In this document: positions 6,221 to 6,986 of the stretch, piece after piece
Layout of the letters: every line of letters begins with the position of its first letter
Position numbering within the stretch: position 1 is the first letter of the stretch
From: Methanomassiliicoccales archaeon PtaB.Bin134
GTDB lineage: Archaea; Thermoplasmatota; Thermoplasmata; Methanomassiliicoccales; UBA472
DNA length: 6,986 bases
NCBI GenBank assembly: GCA_002067045.1
Contig: MVPZ01000165.1
Span: forward strand, 1-6,986
Direction: 5' to 3'
The notes under the pieces: generated by a model
The model's input: the letters and a program-made list of their open reading frames with translations, nothing else
Told to the model about the DNA's origin: nothing
Database searches by the model: none
Program-made: the position numbers and the translations under genes

Positions 6221-6986
6221 GCTCCCCCCTCGCAGATCTGCAGGGAGCGGTGCAGGGCCCCAAGCTTCCCCTGACATTCCTGATACTCCCTCTCCGGCCG
6301 GGAGTCCAGCACGATTCCCGCCCCTGCCTGCAGGTAGATGCGGTCCCCGTTGACAAAGGCCGAGCGGATGGTGATGGCGGTGTCCATGTCGCCACTGTCG
6401 GAGATGTATCCTACCGCCCCGGCGTACGGCCCCCGCCCCCGGCCCTCCAGGGATTCGATGAGCCTGATAGCCCGATGCTTGGGCGCCCCGCTGACCGTGC
6501 CCGCGGGGAACACCGCGGTCAGGGCGTCCAGGGCGTCCTTGTCCTGGCGCATGATCCCGCGCACCCTCGATACCATGTGCTGCACGTGGCTGTACTCCTC
6601 CACCCGCATTAGGTCGGCCACCTCCACCGAGCCGTATTCGCAGACCTTCCCCAGGTCGTTCCTGGCCAGGTCCACCAGCATGACGTGCTCGGCCCTCTCC
6701 TTGGGGTCGGAGAGCATGGCGCTGCGGTTGCTCCTCCTCTCCCTCAGCCCTGCGCCCAGGGGGCAGGTGCCGGCTATGGGATAGGTGACCGCCTCCCTTC
6801 CGCGCACGGTGACCAGGGTCTCCGGGCTGGAGCCCAGGACCTTGCGTTCCCCGAAGTCGAGGAAGAACATGTAGGGGGAGGGGTTGACCTCCCGCAGGCG
6901 CAGGTATAAATCGAACGGGTCCCCCTCGAAGCGGTGCTCCCGGTGGCCGGAGAGCACCACCTGGAAGGCCTCGCCCTCGGTTATGC
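6217..6986 (-). CDS. trpE: Anthranilate synthase component I, C-terminal part
   Basis: Chorismate-binding catalytic subunit that makes anthranilate from chorismate and ammonia delivered by TrpG. Only the last 255 residues are in the window; the frame is open at the high-coordinate edge. The visible part begins with ITEGEAFQVVLS, a typical entry to the catalytic domain. It continues with NPSPYMFFLDFG, GSSPE, PIAGT, HVMLVDLARNDLG, the FPAGTVSGAPK motif, GPYAGAVGY, MDTAITIRS and the closing QAGAGIVLDSRPEREY. The last four are diagnostic of the chorismate-binding fold shared by TrpE, PabB and isochorismate synthases; the trp context decides for TrpE. The commonly seen GTRPRG reads GTCPLG, and the near-terminal RNK/NK segment reads QGK. 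The N-terminal region that carries the tryptophan feedback site lies outside, so feedback control cannot be judged. The stop overlaps the trpG start by four bases. Confidence 0.95.
   Translation of the reverse strand, partial: ITEGEAFQVVLSGHREHRFEGDPFDLYLRLREVNPSPYMFFLDFGERKVLGSSPETLVTVRGREAVTYPIAGTCPLGAGLRERRSNRSAMLSDPKERAEHVMLVDLARNDLGKVCEYGSVEVADLMRVEEYSHVQHMVSRVRGIMRQDKDALDALTAVFPAGTVSGAPKHRAIRLIESLEGRGRGPYAGAVGYISDSGDMDTAITIRSAFVNGDRIYLQAGAGIVLDSRPEREYQECQGKLGALHRSLQICEGGA

Overview
This GC-rich window is almost entirely coding, and every supported gene lies on the minus strand. Reading in the direction of transcription, from high to low coordinates, it holds a complete tryptophan biosynthesis cluster except for the start of its first gene: trpE (C-terminal part only), trpG, trpD, trpC, trpF, trpB and trpA. 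A 72-base gap follows, then a major facilitator superfamily (MFS) transporter that runs off the low-coordinate end.

The seven trp genes cover every step from chorismate to tryptophan. TrpE and TrpG make anthranilate, TrpD adds phosphoribose, TrpF isomerises the product, TrpC closes the indole ring, and TrpA with TrpB release indole and condense it with serine. All genes are separate and unfused, in the order E-G-D-C-F-B-A. All six junctions overlap: four are ATGA overlaps (E/G, G/D, C/F, B/A), one is TGATG (F/B), and one is a 7-base overlap in which trpC appears to start at TTG (D/C). This points to one polycistronic mRNA with translational coupling. The operon promoter and any leader lie upstream of position 6986 and cannot be seen.

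The organism cannot be named with certainty. GGTGA-type ribosome binding sites, frequent AGG arginine codons, a TATA-like element with an adenine-bearing upstream flank before a gene that lacks a ribosome binding site, and the flavour of the proteins suggest a high-GC archaeon, perhaps of the Methanomassiliicoccales/Thermoplasmatota type. A high-GC bacterium, for example an actinobacterial lineage, remains possible.

I see no mobile element, CRISPR array, RNA gene or obviously new system. The points most worth checking are inside the enzymes. TrpC lacks the conserved ESG(I) motif near its C-terminus, and TrpD has Ala in place of Asp in its GTGGD loop and a shortened N-terminus. The trpA/MFS gap also carries a perfect 6-bp inverted repeat between a TATA-like box and the transporter start.
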